DNA of 64,000 bases from Prevotella sp. (GCA_017417465.1 JAFPZD010000040.1:1-64000); one strand, 5' to 3'. Shown: positions 34,332 to 43,555, numbered from the stretch's first letter. Program-made: numbers and translations. Notes: generated from the letters alone by a model not told the origin.

Positions 34332-35066
34332 TGAACGATTATGAAGGATATGAAGGATATGAAGGATAAAATAGCAACTTTCCTTATAGAAATTATTTAC
34401 CCCCATAGGTAAATGTTTTCCTTATAAGTAAGTTAGTATTCTATCCTTCATATCCTTCATAAAGGGCAAAGATGACACTCGAAAGTTAGCCACTTCCGCA
34501 TCCTAATCCACGAACTAACCAGCTGTGACTATGACACTTAGCACTCATAAGCGCACCATACGTCACCACTCCAAAGATGACATCGCACACAACACGCAGA
34601 CCACTCAAAAGTATGACATTTAGCGTCAAAAACATGACATTTAGCCCCAAAAACCACCGCATTTCATGTAAAATGGGCCCCATTTTGTGCACAAAAATGC
34701 GTTTTTTTGCGCCGAAAACGCGTTTTTCTGCAACAAATCGTGCAGGGGTGGGCGCAAAAAGTGCGGGTTTGGGCGCAAAAAATGCCGTGTTTTGCAGCAA
34801 AAATGCCGTGTTTTGCAGCGAAAAGTATGGCATTTTGCAGCGAAAGTGCCATGTTTTGCAGTGAAAAGTATGGCATTTAGCAGTAAAAAGTATGGCATTT
34901 AGCAGTGAAAAGTATGGCATTTAGCAGTGAAAGTGCCGTGTTTAGCAGTGAAAAGTATGGCATTTAGCAGTGAAAGTGCCGTGTTTTGCAGTGAAAAGTA
35001 TGGCATTTAGCAGTGAAAGTGCCGTGTTTAGCAGTGAAAGTGCCGTGTTTAGCACTCTAAAAAACT
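34332..35066. repeat. Inverted repeat and GGCATTTA array between VapE-like gene and DUF4248
   Basis: 34340-34374 (TATGAAGGATATGAAGGAT units) is complementary to 34438-34462, with an ATTTACC / GGTAAAT hairpin inside. From about 34540 to 35055 there is an array of units such as TATGGCATTTAGCAGTGAAA and GTGCCGTGTTTAGCAGTGAAA, sharper toward the right end. Open frames on both strands (for example 34486-34920 minus) are translations of this repeat and are not called. Confidence 0.85.
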
Positions 35067-35155
35067 ATCGTCCCTTTAACTCCCCTTTAACTCCCCCTAA
35101 CTCCCCTTTAACTCCCCAAAATCAAACTCCCCTTTAACTCCCCAAAACACCCCCC
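35066..35155 (+). repeat. CTATCGTCCCTTTAACTCCCC repeat before DUF4248
   Basis: CTATCGTCCCTTTAACTCCC followed by CTTTAACTCCCCCTAACTCC and AATCAAACTCCCC. It is the reverse complement of 31508-31580 and a direct copy of 41580-41665. It ends at the start codon of DUF4248. Confidence 0.85.
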
Positions 35156-35156
35156 C

Positions 35157-35366
35157 ATGACCATCAAGAGTTATCCCAAGTCCGAGCTCGCCATGCTCTA
35201 CTTCCCCGACAGCACTCCGCACGTAGCCCTCAACCGTCTCAACGCCTGGATCCGCCGTTGTCCTCCCCTCACCGACGCCCTTGCAGCCTGTTACCAGAGC
35301 CGCCACGCCAAGTTCTTCTCTGCCCAGGCCGTCCGCTACATCGTGGAATACCTCGGCGAGCCGTAG
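35157..35366 (+). CDS. DUF4248 domain protein
   Basis: A 69-aa cytosolic protein: MTIKSYPKSELAMLYFPDS near the start, WIRRCPPLTDALAACYQSRH, and a final FFSAQAVRYIVEYLGEP. This matches the small DUF4248 family of Bacteroidales, usually found between a VapE/primase-like gene and an HU-like gene. Its helix-rich composition might suit a small DNA-binding (winged-helix-like) protein, but that is a guess. In this window its usual HU neighbour is displaced by 4.9 kb. Confidence 0.85.
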   Translation: MTIKSYPKSELAMLYFPDSTPHVALNRLNAWIRRCPPLTDALAACYQSRHAKFFSAQAVRYIVEYLGEP

Positions 35367-35769
35367 CCCCCAATGTTCAACCGCCAATGTTTACCCGCCA
35401 ATGTATATCGCCAATGCGTGGCCGCCAATGTTTACCCGCAAGGCAGAACATCGGCGCTGGGCCTGGCCGCCAATGTTTACCCGCCGGGGCAGGCCGCCAA
35501 TGTAGGGGCAGGCCCATTCCCGACGTTCCGTCGCCTACCCGTAGCCTTTGTGCCAGCCCGATGGCCCCCTAGGGCCACTCTCCGCGCCAATGCCAAGCCG
35601 CCAGTGTGGGCCGCCAGTGTAGGGGCAGGCCCATTCCCGACGTTCCGTCGCCTACCCGTAGCCTTTGTGCCAGCCCGATGGCCCCCTAGGGCCACTCTCC
35701 GCGGACATGCGTGGCCGCCAATGTTTACCCGCCGGTGCGTGGCCGCCAGTGTAGGGGCAGGCCCCTACA
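35367..35769. repeat. CCGCCAATGTTTACC repeats with an 85-bp perfect duplication
   Basis: Copies of GCCGCCAATGTTTACCCGCC and related units. An 85-bp block beginning GTAGGGGCAGGCCCATTCC occurs identically at 35502-35586 and 35619-35703, and a third partial copy starts at about 35751. The family recurs at 42090-42370. No gene is seen; frames such as 35373-35834 are repeat translations. Confidence 0.9.
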
Positions 35770-38700
35770 CTACTTCACCACCACCTTTCGGCCATTCTGG
35801 ATGTAGATTCCCTTGCGTGTGGGCTGGTGGTTGAGCTTTTTGCCGTCGAGGGAGTAGATCTCGGTGGGTGAGGTGTGTGGTGTGAGGCGTGAGGCGTCAG
35901 TTTCCACATCCACGATGCCCTGTGTGTCGGTGGTGCCGAAGAAGAGGCGTGCGCCATTGACGTCGCCGGCGGTGATGCCGTCGGCCAGCTGGAAGTAGGC
36001 ACGGCATGCGCCGATGGTGGCACCGCTCTGCGGCCAGTAGAGCGTGTTCTCTACGCCCATGAGCAGGATGCTCCTGTCCTCGGTGTCGAAGCTCCGGAAG
36101 TCGTAGTTGCCCTTGAAGGTGACGACACCAGCGACGTCCTTGTCGTTCATCGTCTTGTCGATGGTGACGTCTTTGAACGTCGGGTCGGTGATGGAAGACG
36201 ACTCGTACTTGCCGAATACGGGCACCACGTAGACGTCATCATCATCCACCTGCCAGTCAGCGCCGCCATTATTAAGGGCATTTGCGAGGACGGCTGCGCT
36301 CATGTTGCTGGCGTCATCGCCCTGCTCGCCGCCGGCAGTCCTGCGGTAGCAGTTGGTGATGGTGGCGTTGCTGATGTAGCGGAACGGAGCCGTGCCCTGG
36401 TCGCTGTCGTTACTAATGTCGATGTCGAGCTTATAGCCGGCCCCGTCGAAGGTGCCATTGAAAGGATAATCCGCAGTGCCCACCATCTGTGTGACGCCTT
36501 CGATGTCGCTGCCCAGCTGCACCACCTTGCCTGCATAACTGTTGCCCGCAGCAACGTCCGAGGCAAAGCTGTTCCAGTCGTCCGCCGACCTGATGACGAG
36601 CTTCTCCCACTTAATAATATAAGGTGTGCCGGCCACGAGCTCGGTGACGGCGTCGCCGAACTGCAGGTCGAGGGTGCCGCCGGTGAGTGTGGCGCTCTCG
36701 AGCGTGCGGGCCTCGGCGCCGGCGAGGGGCGAGCCAGCGAGCGTGAGGCTGAAGGGCAGGCACAGCGTGTTCCACGCACCGTCCTTGTAGAGCGTGCGGC
36801 CGCCGAGGGTGACGTTGGCATGTTCGCCGTTGTTGGTGTCTATCGCTTCAGCATTGTCGGTGCCACCGTCGGCCAGCATGACAACAGGCAACGGCATGGT
36901 GGTGAACGTGATGACCGGCGACCAGGAGGAGGCATCGTCGCCCAGCACGCTGCGCACCTTCACCTCATAGTCCGTCTCGGCTTCGAGGCCGGTGAGGGTG
37001 TAGGGGTTCTCGGTGGTGGTGACGCTCTGAAAGCCAGCGATGGCGATGTCGTCCAAGCCGACAGCGTATCCATAGTTATCGGTCATCAGGAATCCAATCT
37101 GGTAGTTGGCGGCAAGCCCCGTTAGCGCAATGGTCATCTCCTTCCAGTCGCTATGTTCATCCGTGATGGTGCGCAGCTCGTTCCAATCTTCTTCGTTCAC
37201 GCGGTAATACACCCTTAACGCATTGATGTCGCCATCCCAGCTTTCGTTAACCATCCAGAACGTCAGGGTGGCAGCGGACAGCCCGCTCAAATCCATCGTA
37301 GGCGTGATGAGATAGGTCTGGTCACCGCTATTGCTGTGCGAGATTTTAGCATTACGGTTGCCGCTGTGCGCAGAAGACACGGCATTTCCATATCCTTCGC
37401 CGACACCTGTGTCGACAGTCCATTGGCCATTGCCCGAACTTGTCCAGCCCTGAGGCAGCCCATCACCTCCTTCAAATCCTTCGGAGAAGAAGGGGGCTAT
37501 TTGGCGGTAAGCCACCTCCTATTGCGTGGCAGACACGTTCTCCGTCCAGCTCAGCGTGGCCGAGGCGGTTGTGGAGGCCATGCAGCGCAGGTCAGTTGGT
37601 GCTGGCAACGCCCACGTCGCCGTGTACGCTCTATGGCCTGTCGCCCCTTTGGTGATGGTCACCTCCATGGAGGGACTGGTGAGGCTGGTGCCCGTCCATC
37701 CGGCGAAGTCGTAACCATTGCGCACGGGGTTCACCAGGGTGAACGTCGGGCTCTACACGTTATAGCTCGTGGGGTTGCTCTGGCCTCCGGGCAGTGAGCC
37801 GCCGCCGAGGTCATAAGTGATGGTGTACTGTTCGCGCATGTAGCTGCCCGTTATCGTCACGTCGGCGTCGGGCATGGTCAGCGTCCAGCCTTCGTCGTCG
37901 CTACCCGTGAGCGTAGCGCTGGCGGGGGTAGCGCTGTAGCCGCCGGTGAAGGTGTAGCCAGTCCAGGGGATTTGGCCGAGGGTGAGGCTCACCTGGTCAT
38001 CTTTTCCATAATAACGGTTGCCGCCAAACATGATACCCGTCGCATAGGCAGTGATGCCGCTGAGGCCGTATTGCTGGGTGGGTGTTTCGGCGAAGTCCAC
38101 GGTGGTGTGCGTTCCTGCGGTAATGATGCGGGCCTGCGTGCCCTGGGCGACGCCGAGGGACTGCGTGTAGTAGCTGTTTTTGATGTCGGCGGGCAGCTTG
38201 TCATTGTGCTGGCAGCAGAAGGTTGCGCCACCGCTGACATAGTCCTCATCCGCTGCGAGGGATGCGGGGGCATAGAGGCAGTTGGTGATGTTGACGATTT
38301 TGGTGTCGCCCTTCCAGCCCACGAAACCGCCGCCAGACCCCTGGCCGTTGGTCTGGAGCAGCTTGCCGTTGAAGAGACAGCCCTCGAAGGAAATGGAATA
38401 GCCATAATTCACATCAGAAGCTCGGCTCCAGCCTACGAAGCCGCTGTTGTTGCCGGCACTGCAATGGACGACGGCGCTGCTCACGCAATTGCTAAAGCTG
38501 ACGCTATGCTCGCAGAGACCTACGAAACCGCCCACCCTGTCGCGGGTGGAGGTGATTTCGACCGTGCTCATGCAGTTCTCGATGGTGATGCTGCCGAAGA
38601 GGTGCCCGATGAGTCCTCCCACACCGGGCTGGGGATTCGTATCGAGGGTTGTGTAGGCAGCGTAAATATATCCGTCGATATGAAGGTTGCTGAACTTGGC

Positions 38701-39927
38701 ACCGCCTGTCACGGCAGGGAAAGGAGCTACGAACTGGGCATCGACGGGTGTCTCGGCACGGCCATATTGGAGGGTCAGCGTGTGGTCGCAGCCATTGAAT
38801 GTGCCCTGAAACCCAGTGGCGCCGTTGCCCGCCATGCTGGTAACAGTGATGTTGTCGGCCAGCTGGATGGTCTTGCCGTTGAACGTCTCGCCAGCGGTGA
38901 GCTGGTCGCAGAAGTAGTTCCAGCCTTCGGCGGTGCTGATGGTGTAGGGATGAGCGTCGGTGCCGTCGGCTCCGCTGGCCATGCCGAACATGTCGGTATA
39001 GTTGGCAGCAACGGTGGCGTCGCTGCTGATGGTGAAGGTGTTGCCGCTGATGGGCGAGCCGTTGACGGTGTAGCCGCTGAAGGCATAGCCAAACGAAGGG
39101 GCGGCATGGTCGAGGGTGACGGTGCCTACGTAGTAGCTGGTGCCGCCGTAGCTGAAGGCGGTGGTGGCTGTAGCAGTCACACCCGTGCCGAGGGTGAGGG
39201 TGTAAGCGCGGCCAGTGTTGGAGACAGTGCTATTATTATTTGTGTATATTGCCTTGTAGTTGTGGGCTGCATTGCTGTCGTAGAAATAGCAGTTGGTGAT
39301 GGTGCTACCTGATGCATAATGAACAATGGCAGCGACCTTTCCTGATGCATTTACATTCGTGAGTGTGGGATTAATGACGTAGCATTTGTCAATACTACTA
39401 TTAGACATTGCCTCTGCTGCGATGCCACCGACCGTTACATCCGAAGGCGCATCCGAATTGTCACAACTGATAACAGGGCTGACAAGGAGAACATTCTTGA
39501 TGGTACCGCTATAGACTTTAAAGAAAAGACCGGCTCCTTCGCGGTCGGTCACATGCATCGTGAGGCCGCTGATGGCGTAGCCGCCACCATCGTAGGTGCC
39601 TCTAAAATAAGGTTTTCCTATCGGCGTGAAGTCACCACCGGTAAGGGTGATGTTGCCGGTCTGCTTGAAGCGTTTGTTCGTTGCAAAGTTACCCGCATCT
39701 GTGTAGGTGGCGATGGCGCGTAGTGCGGCCTCGCAGTCCACTTTGTAGTAGCTGCCCTCGGCATCATTCTCGATGGTGAAGTTGTAGCCGCCGAGGTTCT
39801 CGGTTTCTGCCCACGCCGTTGTGGCCGTGGTGATCATCATCACGATCAGCACGATGGCTGTGCGGGAGAGTGCGCCGCCCGGCACGCTGGCCGGTAGCGC
39901 GAAAATGTTCTTAATGGTTCGTTTCAT
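35770..39927 (-). pseudogene. Large surface protein broken by two amber codons
   Basis: One reading frame of 1385 codons runs from ATG 39927 to TAA 35770, interrupted by TAG at 37753-37755 (codon 725) and TAG at 37519-37521 (codon 803). The protein would have a signal peptide (IVLIVMMITTATTAWA), GLUG-type repeats, and a bacterial-repeat domain (YTITYDLGGGSLPGG before the first stop, GYDFAGWTGTSLTSP after it). A fibronectin-like segment, a cleaved-adhesin/MAM-like domain (FFSEGFEGGDGLPQGWTSSG) and a C-terminal sorting-like end (KGIYIQNGRKVVVK) follow. Homologous domains suggest GAG (Glu) and TGG (Trp) became TAG. It is on the opposite strand to the cassette it interrupts. Confidence 0.85.
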
Positions 39928-40146
39928 TGTTCCTATTGTGATGTATTTGATGGTTGCGCTGCTCATTGTCTTGTCCGTTTCGCTGGTGCGGAAGCTGCAC
40001 GGTGTCATCTAAAAACGGGTGCAAAGTCACGAATAATTTTTGGTAAGTCGAGGCATTTTGCGTTAAAAGTGATGGTAACGGCAAATTTATCGTATCGTAG
40101 CGCATGGCAAGGCACGATGCGTATGGATGGCGGAAGCGAAATGTTG

Positions 40147-40154
40147 TACCTTTG
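40147..40154 (+). promoter_or_regulatory. -7 box of the HU-like gene
   Basis: TACCTTTG, 106 nt before the ATG at 40260. The leader contains a GAGGGAGTCGAGG segment and the CACACACACACA run just before the start. Confidence 0.8.
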
Positions 40155-40259
40155 TACTATCAGAGAAACACTCTGAGGGAGTCGAGGGACAAGCAAGTCG
40201 CGCGGTAGCTGGTCCACACCACTCTCTAATTATTTACTTCAAAACACACACACACGACT

Positions 40260-40706
40260 ATGATTCGTTACAACCTGCGTAAGAACCGCAACGACCAGTC
40301 GACCACCTACGGCAAGTACTACGCCTACCCGGTGATCGACGAGACCCTGGACCTGGACATGCTCGCTGAGCACATGGCCGCACACAACACCCCCTTCTCG
40401 AAGGGCGTCATCAAGGGCATGCTCACCGACATGGTGGTCTGCATCAAGGAGATCCTCCTTGAGGGTAAGAACGTGAAGATCGCCGACCTCGCCATCTTCT
40501 CGCTCGGCATCAAGAACGCAAAGGGCGGCGCCGCCTCACAGGAGGACTTCACCGTCCGCGACAATGTGCAGAGCGTGAAGCTGCGCGCACGTGCCACGGG
40601 CGTGCTCATCTCGAAGAGCCTGAACCTGGTGGCCTCGCTGAAGAAGGTCAGCGTTCCCAACACCCCGACTGACAACGAGCCCTCAGGCGACGGCCAGAAC
40701 GGGTAG
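40260..40706 (+). CDS. HU-like DNA-binding protein
   Basis: 148 aa, longer than classical HU (about 90). The N-terminal segment (IRYNLRKNRNDQSTTYGKYY) and the helix LDMLAEHMAAHNTPFSKGVIKGML match the HU/IHF-like family typical of Bacteroidetes cassettes. The beta-arm region is KNVKIADLAIFSLGIKNAK, and the tail (SVPNTPTDNEPSGDGQNG) is acidic and flexible. It probably binds or bends DNA without sequence specificity. It belongs to the VapE-DUF4248-HU-smalltalk-amidase set. Strong promoter at 40147. Confidence 0.9.
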   Translation: MIRYNLRKNRNDQSTTYGKYYAYPVIDETLDLDMLAEHMAAHNTPFSKGVIKGMLTDMVVCIKEILLEGKNVKIADLAIFSLGIKNAKGGAASQEDFTVRDNVQSVKLRARATGVLISKSLNLVASLKKVSVPNTPTDNEPSGDGQNG

Positions 40707-41118
40707 TGTTGAGGAGGGGGGAGAGGAAGGAGATGAGGAGATGAGGAGGTGAGGAGGTAAAGTAGAATAGATCTACTCCTCAATTCCTGTTGCTGGATGT
40801 CAGGGTAGAGGTATTCTACTTTACCTCCACGACTCCTCAACTCCTCAACACCTCACCTCCTCAACTCCACAACTCCTCAACTTAAAAACAACGAATTAAG
40901 ACGAATTTTACGAATTTCACGAATTATCATGTTTGGGATTGCGAAAACATACGAAAGAGCGAAAGGATGCGAAAATTTTCGCGATGTTCGCGCTTTTCGT
41001 GCACTTTCGCAATAAGTAACAACTAATTCAAGTTTCGCAAGCTATGAAAACGATGCGCAGAACTTGAATCAATTATAATTCGTACAATTCGTGAGATTCG
41101 TCTTCATTCGTTGTTAAG
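40707..41118. repeat. Two consecutive inverted-repeat sandwiches
   Basis: First: GAGGTGAGGAGGTAAAGTAG (40747 onward) against TTCTACTTTACCTCC (40815-40829) with further GAGGAG/CTCCTC pairs outside. Second: ACAACGAATTAAGACGAATT (from about 40888) against AATTCGT ... CGTCTTCATTCGTTGTTAA (41077-41117), with a TTCGCGATGTTCGCGC segment inside. No gene is seen in 40707-41334 apart from smalltalk beyond it. Confidence 0.85.
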
Positions 41119-41285
41119 TAATGATGAAAAATAAGTTGGTACTTTTGTCAATGAAAGAAATTGGCAACAATATAAAATAATTACATTCAGAAATTAAAAG
41201 AAATATTTTTTCTTATTGTTGGAAGTTATTCTTTCTAATTCTTGCTGATTTCTTTCAAAACAATACCAATTTATTTCTTCTACTT
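41108..41285. repeat. 85-bp island repeat, right copies forming a long palindrome
   Basis: 41197-41285 is the close reverse complement of 30021-30105 (shared ATTCTTGCTGATTTCTTTCA). 41108-41190 is a diverged direct copy, so the two form a long imperfect hairpin in front of the smalltalk gene. Confidence 0.8.
41140..41147 (+). promoter_or_regulatory. -7 box of smalltalk
   Basis: TACTTTTG inside the diverged repeat copy, with CGTTGTTAAG about 20-25 nt upstream. The transcript leader (about 185 nt) would contain the hairpin of the repeat. Confidence 0.55.
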
Positions 41286-41334
41286 CTACTAAAGAGAAAA
41301 GAATGAAATTGTTAAATCATTAATTACAACGATT

Positions 41335-41442
41335 ATGAAACTACTGAAAGACATGAAAACCTGGAAGACCATCATCCAGTTCATCATCACCGTCCTCACC
41401 GCCATCATCAGCTCGTTCTTCGTACAAAGCTGCAGGGGATAA
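41335..41442 (+). CDS. Smalltalk protein
   Basis: A 35-aa peptide: MKLLKDMKTWKTIIQFIITV, then LTAIISSFFVQSCRG. It matches the smalltalk family, very small Bacteroidales proteins with a short charged N-terminus (KxWK), one hydrophobic helix and a C-terminal Cys. It is probably a single-pass membrane peptide. It normally sits between the HU-like and amidase genes, as here. Function is not known; a holin-like or signalling role next to an amidase is speculation. Confidence 0.88.
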   Translation: MKLLKDMKTWKTIIQFIITVLTAIISSFFVQSCRG

Positions 41443-41665
41443 ACTAACTTATCCCCCTCCTACAGGAGGGGTTCTTCGCAGAGCGAAACGGCAAAGCCGA
41501 GCGAGGGGAGGTCTCTTGTGGCTAATGTCGGATCCCCCCTAACCTCCCCTTTCGCTCCCCCTTAAACTCCCCTTTGACTCCCCTTTAACTCCACCTATCG
41601 TCCCTTTAACTCCCCTTTAACTCCCCCTAACTCCCCCTAACTCCCCAAATCAAACTCCCCAAAAA
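41443..41665. repeat. C-run palindrome and CTATCGTCCC repeat before the amidase
   Basis: CCCCCTCCTACAGGAGGGG at about 41455, a GCGAAACGGCAAAGCCGAGC stretch, then 41580-41665 with CTATCGTCCCTTTAACTCCC and following CTAACTCCCC copies ending at the amidase start. Confidence 0.8.
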
Positions 41666-42094
41666 ATGAGACACATAGACCTAATTGTTGTACACTGCTC
41701 GGCCACACGCGCCGACAAACGCTACTCCGTGCTCCAACTCATCCGCGACCATCGCGACCGCTTCGGGTTCACAGGCTACCACTACTACATCACCCGCGAT
41801 GGCCTCACGTACCAGACGCGCCACGAACAGTTCATCGGTGCCCACGCCAAAGGCTACAACAAGCACTCGATCGGCGTGTGCTACGAAGGAGGCCTCGACG
41901 CCAAGGGGCAGCCCTGCGATACCCGCACGAAACGCCAGAAGATCGTCCTGCTGGCACTGCTACAACGCCTCGTGGCCGAACACCCTGGCGCCCGCATCGT
42001 TGGCCACCGTGACCTGCCTGGCGTCAACAAAGCCTGCCCCTGCTTCGACTGCTCGGAATATGCCGACCTACAGTCACCACAGCCTGCCCCGTAG
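41666..42094 (+). CDS. N-acetylmuramoyl-L-alanine amidase
   Basis: A 142-aa Amidase_2 (PGRP-like) enzyme that cleaves the bond between muramic acid and the peptide stem of peptidoglycan, using zinc. Visible features: IDLIVVHCSATRADK (first His ligand), GYHYYITRDGLTYQTR, GAHAKGYNKHSIGVCYEGG and IVGHRDLPGVNKACPCFDCSEY (second His, then the Cys that replaces Asp or completes the site). No signal peptide, as usual for the cassette member and for phage-type amidases. It closes the VapE-DUF4248-HU-smalltalk-amidase set. Confidence 0.93.
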   Translation: MRHIDLIVVHCSATRADKRYSVLQLIRDHRDRFGFTGYHYYITRDGLTYQTRHEQFIGAHAKGYNKHSIGVCYEGGLDAKGQPCDTRTKRQKIVLLALLQRLVAEHPGARIVGHRDLPGVNKACPCFDCSEYADLQSPQPAP

Positions 42095-42520
42095 GGGGGT
42101 GACAGTGGTAGCCAGCCCAGCCTGCCCCGTAGGGGCATGACAGCGGAAATGTATATAGACACACTGGCCCTTACGGGCCAACGGGCTAGCACGGGGCCTG
42201 CCCCTACATTGGCGGCCTGGCCCATCATCGGAAGGCATTTCCGCGAAGAGTGGCCCTGACGGGCCATCGGGCTGGCACAAGGCCTGCCCCTACACTGGCG
42301 ACATTGCCCATCCGCACAAGGCCTGCCCCCCTACATTGGCGGCATTGCCCATCCGCAGAAGGCCTGCCCCTAAACACAATGCGCAGCAGCTCCCCTCCCT
42401 TCAAGGGGAGGGGAGCTACTGCGCCGTCATTCGCGGGGCTAGTTCGACCTTTTTAAAGTGGACTCAATAAGCAAATAAATAAAGTTCGACTTTTTAAAAG
42501 TGGACTGAATAACCGAATAA
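42095..42520. repeat. CCTGCCCCTACA repeats and direct repeats
   Basis: Copies of GGCCTGCCCCTACATTGGCG and GCCTGCCCCGTAGGGGCATG (same family as 35.4-35.77 kb and 16.82 kb). Next comes CTCCCCTCCCTTCAAGGGGAGGGGAG (written here in two parts: CTCCCCTCCC, then TTCAAGGGGAGGGGAG) at about 42390. Two direct copies of AGTTCGAC.TTTTTAAA.GTGGACT follow at 42440 and 42483. No gene is seen. Confidence 0.85.
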
Positions 42521-42552
42521 AATAATGTACACGCGCAGGCGTGTACATTATT
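42521..42552. terminator. Bidirectional hairpin terminator candidate
   Basis: AATAATGTACACGC (42521-42534) and its perfect complement GCGTGTACATTATT (42539-42552) with loop GCAG, between the convergent amidase and metallopeptidase genes. T-rich sequence follows on the minus strand. Confidence 0.6.
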
Positions 42553-42682
42553 TATAATCTACATGACTTTCGTCAGCCAGGAAGGGAGCGGAGAAATAAG
42601 GAATTGCTCTATCCTACTTTACCTCCTTTACCTCCTTTACTCCTCTACTCCTCAACTATCCTCCTCAACTCCTTCAAACGCC

Positions 42683-43555
42683 CTACAGCGCGTTGTAGTC
42701 TCCGGTGAATGTGGTGGTCGACATGTCGCCGGTCTGATAGCCACGCTTCAGCCAGCGCTTGCGCTGGTCGCTAGTGCCATGGGTGAACGACTCGGGCGTG
42801 GCACGTCCCTGTGCCTTCTTCTGCAACCAGTCGTCGCCGATGGCCTTTGCCAGCTCGAGACCCTTCTCCAGGTCGCCATACTCCATGGAGTGGTTCATGG
42901 CATCCTCGTAGTGAGCCCACACACCGGCATAGTAGTCGGCAAGCAGCTCCAGGCGGACGCTGATCTGGTTGGCCTGTGTCTTGTTGGTCTGGCTCATGGC
43001 CTGGTGGGCCTTGGTGAGGGAGCCAGTGAGATACTCTACGTGGTGGCCTATCTCGTGGGCAATGACGTAGGCATAGGCGAAGGTGTTACCCTCGACGCCA
43101 AGCTGGCGCTTCATCTCGGTGAAGAACGACAGGTCGACATACAGCTTCTGGTCGCCAGAGCAATAGAAGGGGCCAACGGCTGCCGTGGCGTTACCACAGG
43201 CTGACTGCACCTGATTGCTGAAGAGCACCAGCGTAGGATACTGATACTCGCCCCAGCCCTGCTCGGCAAACACCTTCGTCCAGACATCCTCGGTAGAGGC
43301 GAGGATCTGCTTGCACTCAGCTGCGAGTGCCTGCTCCTCCTCGGTGAAGTTCTCCTCACCAACGGTCTCGGTGGGTGCCTGCATCTGTGACTGCACGACG
43401 TTCTGTACTACATCGCCGAGGTTTCCTCCTTGCATGAAGGTCATCAGGGCAATGACAATGATACCTCCCAAGCCACCGATTCCGGCCTTGGCTGCTGTGC
43501 TCATTCCACGACGATCCTCGACGTTCGAGCTCTCTCTTCTTCCTGTTAGTTTCAT
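42683..43555 (-). CDS. YpfJ-like neutral zinc metallopeptidase
   Basis: A 290-aa membrane-anchored protein of the putative neutral zinc metallopeptidase family (YpfJ/KPN_02809). It has an N-terminal cytoplasmic stretch rich in Arg (TGRRESSNVEDRRGM), one transmembrane helix (GIGGLGGIIVIALMTFM) and a catalytic VIAHEIGHHVEYLTG. The C-terminal ESFTHGTSDQRKRWLKRGY is characteristic of the family. Substrate unknown. A monocistronic gene, convergent with the amidase. Confidence 0.92.
   Translation of the reverse strand: MKLTGRRESSNVEDRRGMSTAAKAGIGGLGGIIVIALMTFMQGGNLGDVVQNVVQSQMQAPTETVGEENFTEEEQALAAECKQILASTEDVWTKVFAEQGWGEYQYPTLVLFSNQVQSACGNATAAVGPFYCSGDQKLYVDLSFFTEMKRQLGVEGNTFAYAYVIAHEIGHHVEYLTGSLTKAHQAMSQTNKTQANQISVRLELLADYYAGVWAHYEDAMNHSMEYGDLEKGLELAKAIGDDWLQKKAQGRATPESFTHGTSDQRKRWLKRGYQTGDMSTTTFTGDYNAL

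Noticed and set aside
34486..34920. Repeat-encoded ORFs on both strands (144 aa minus, 95 aa plus)
   Set aside because: They are translations of the GGCATTTA array, with open frames on both strands as expected for a short unit lacking stops.
35373..35834. 153-aa plus-strand ORF
   Set aside because: It consists of two copies of the duplicated 85-bp block and flanking repeats and runs into the end of the surface-protein gene.
37519..37755. Reassignment of TAG to an amino acid
   Set aside because: Other intact genes here (DUF4248 and the HU-like gene) end with TAG at the expected family lengths, so TAG is a normal stop.
37972..39312. 446-aa plus-strand ORF
   Set aside because: Antisense to the surface-protein gene, with no start context or domain. 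Its openness follows from GC-rich third positions.
30021..42094. Insertion sequence or prophage
   Set aside because: No transposase, integrase, capsid or tail gene is present. Only the replication/amidase cassette and repeats support mobility.
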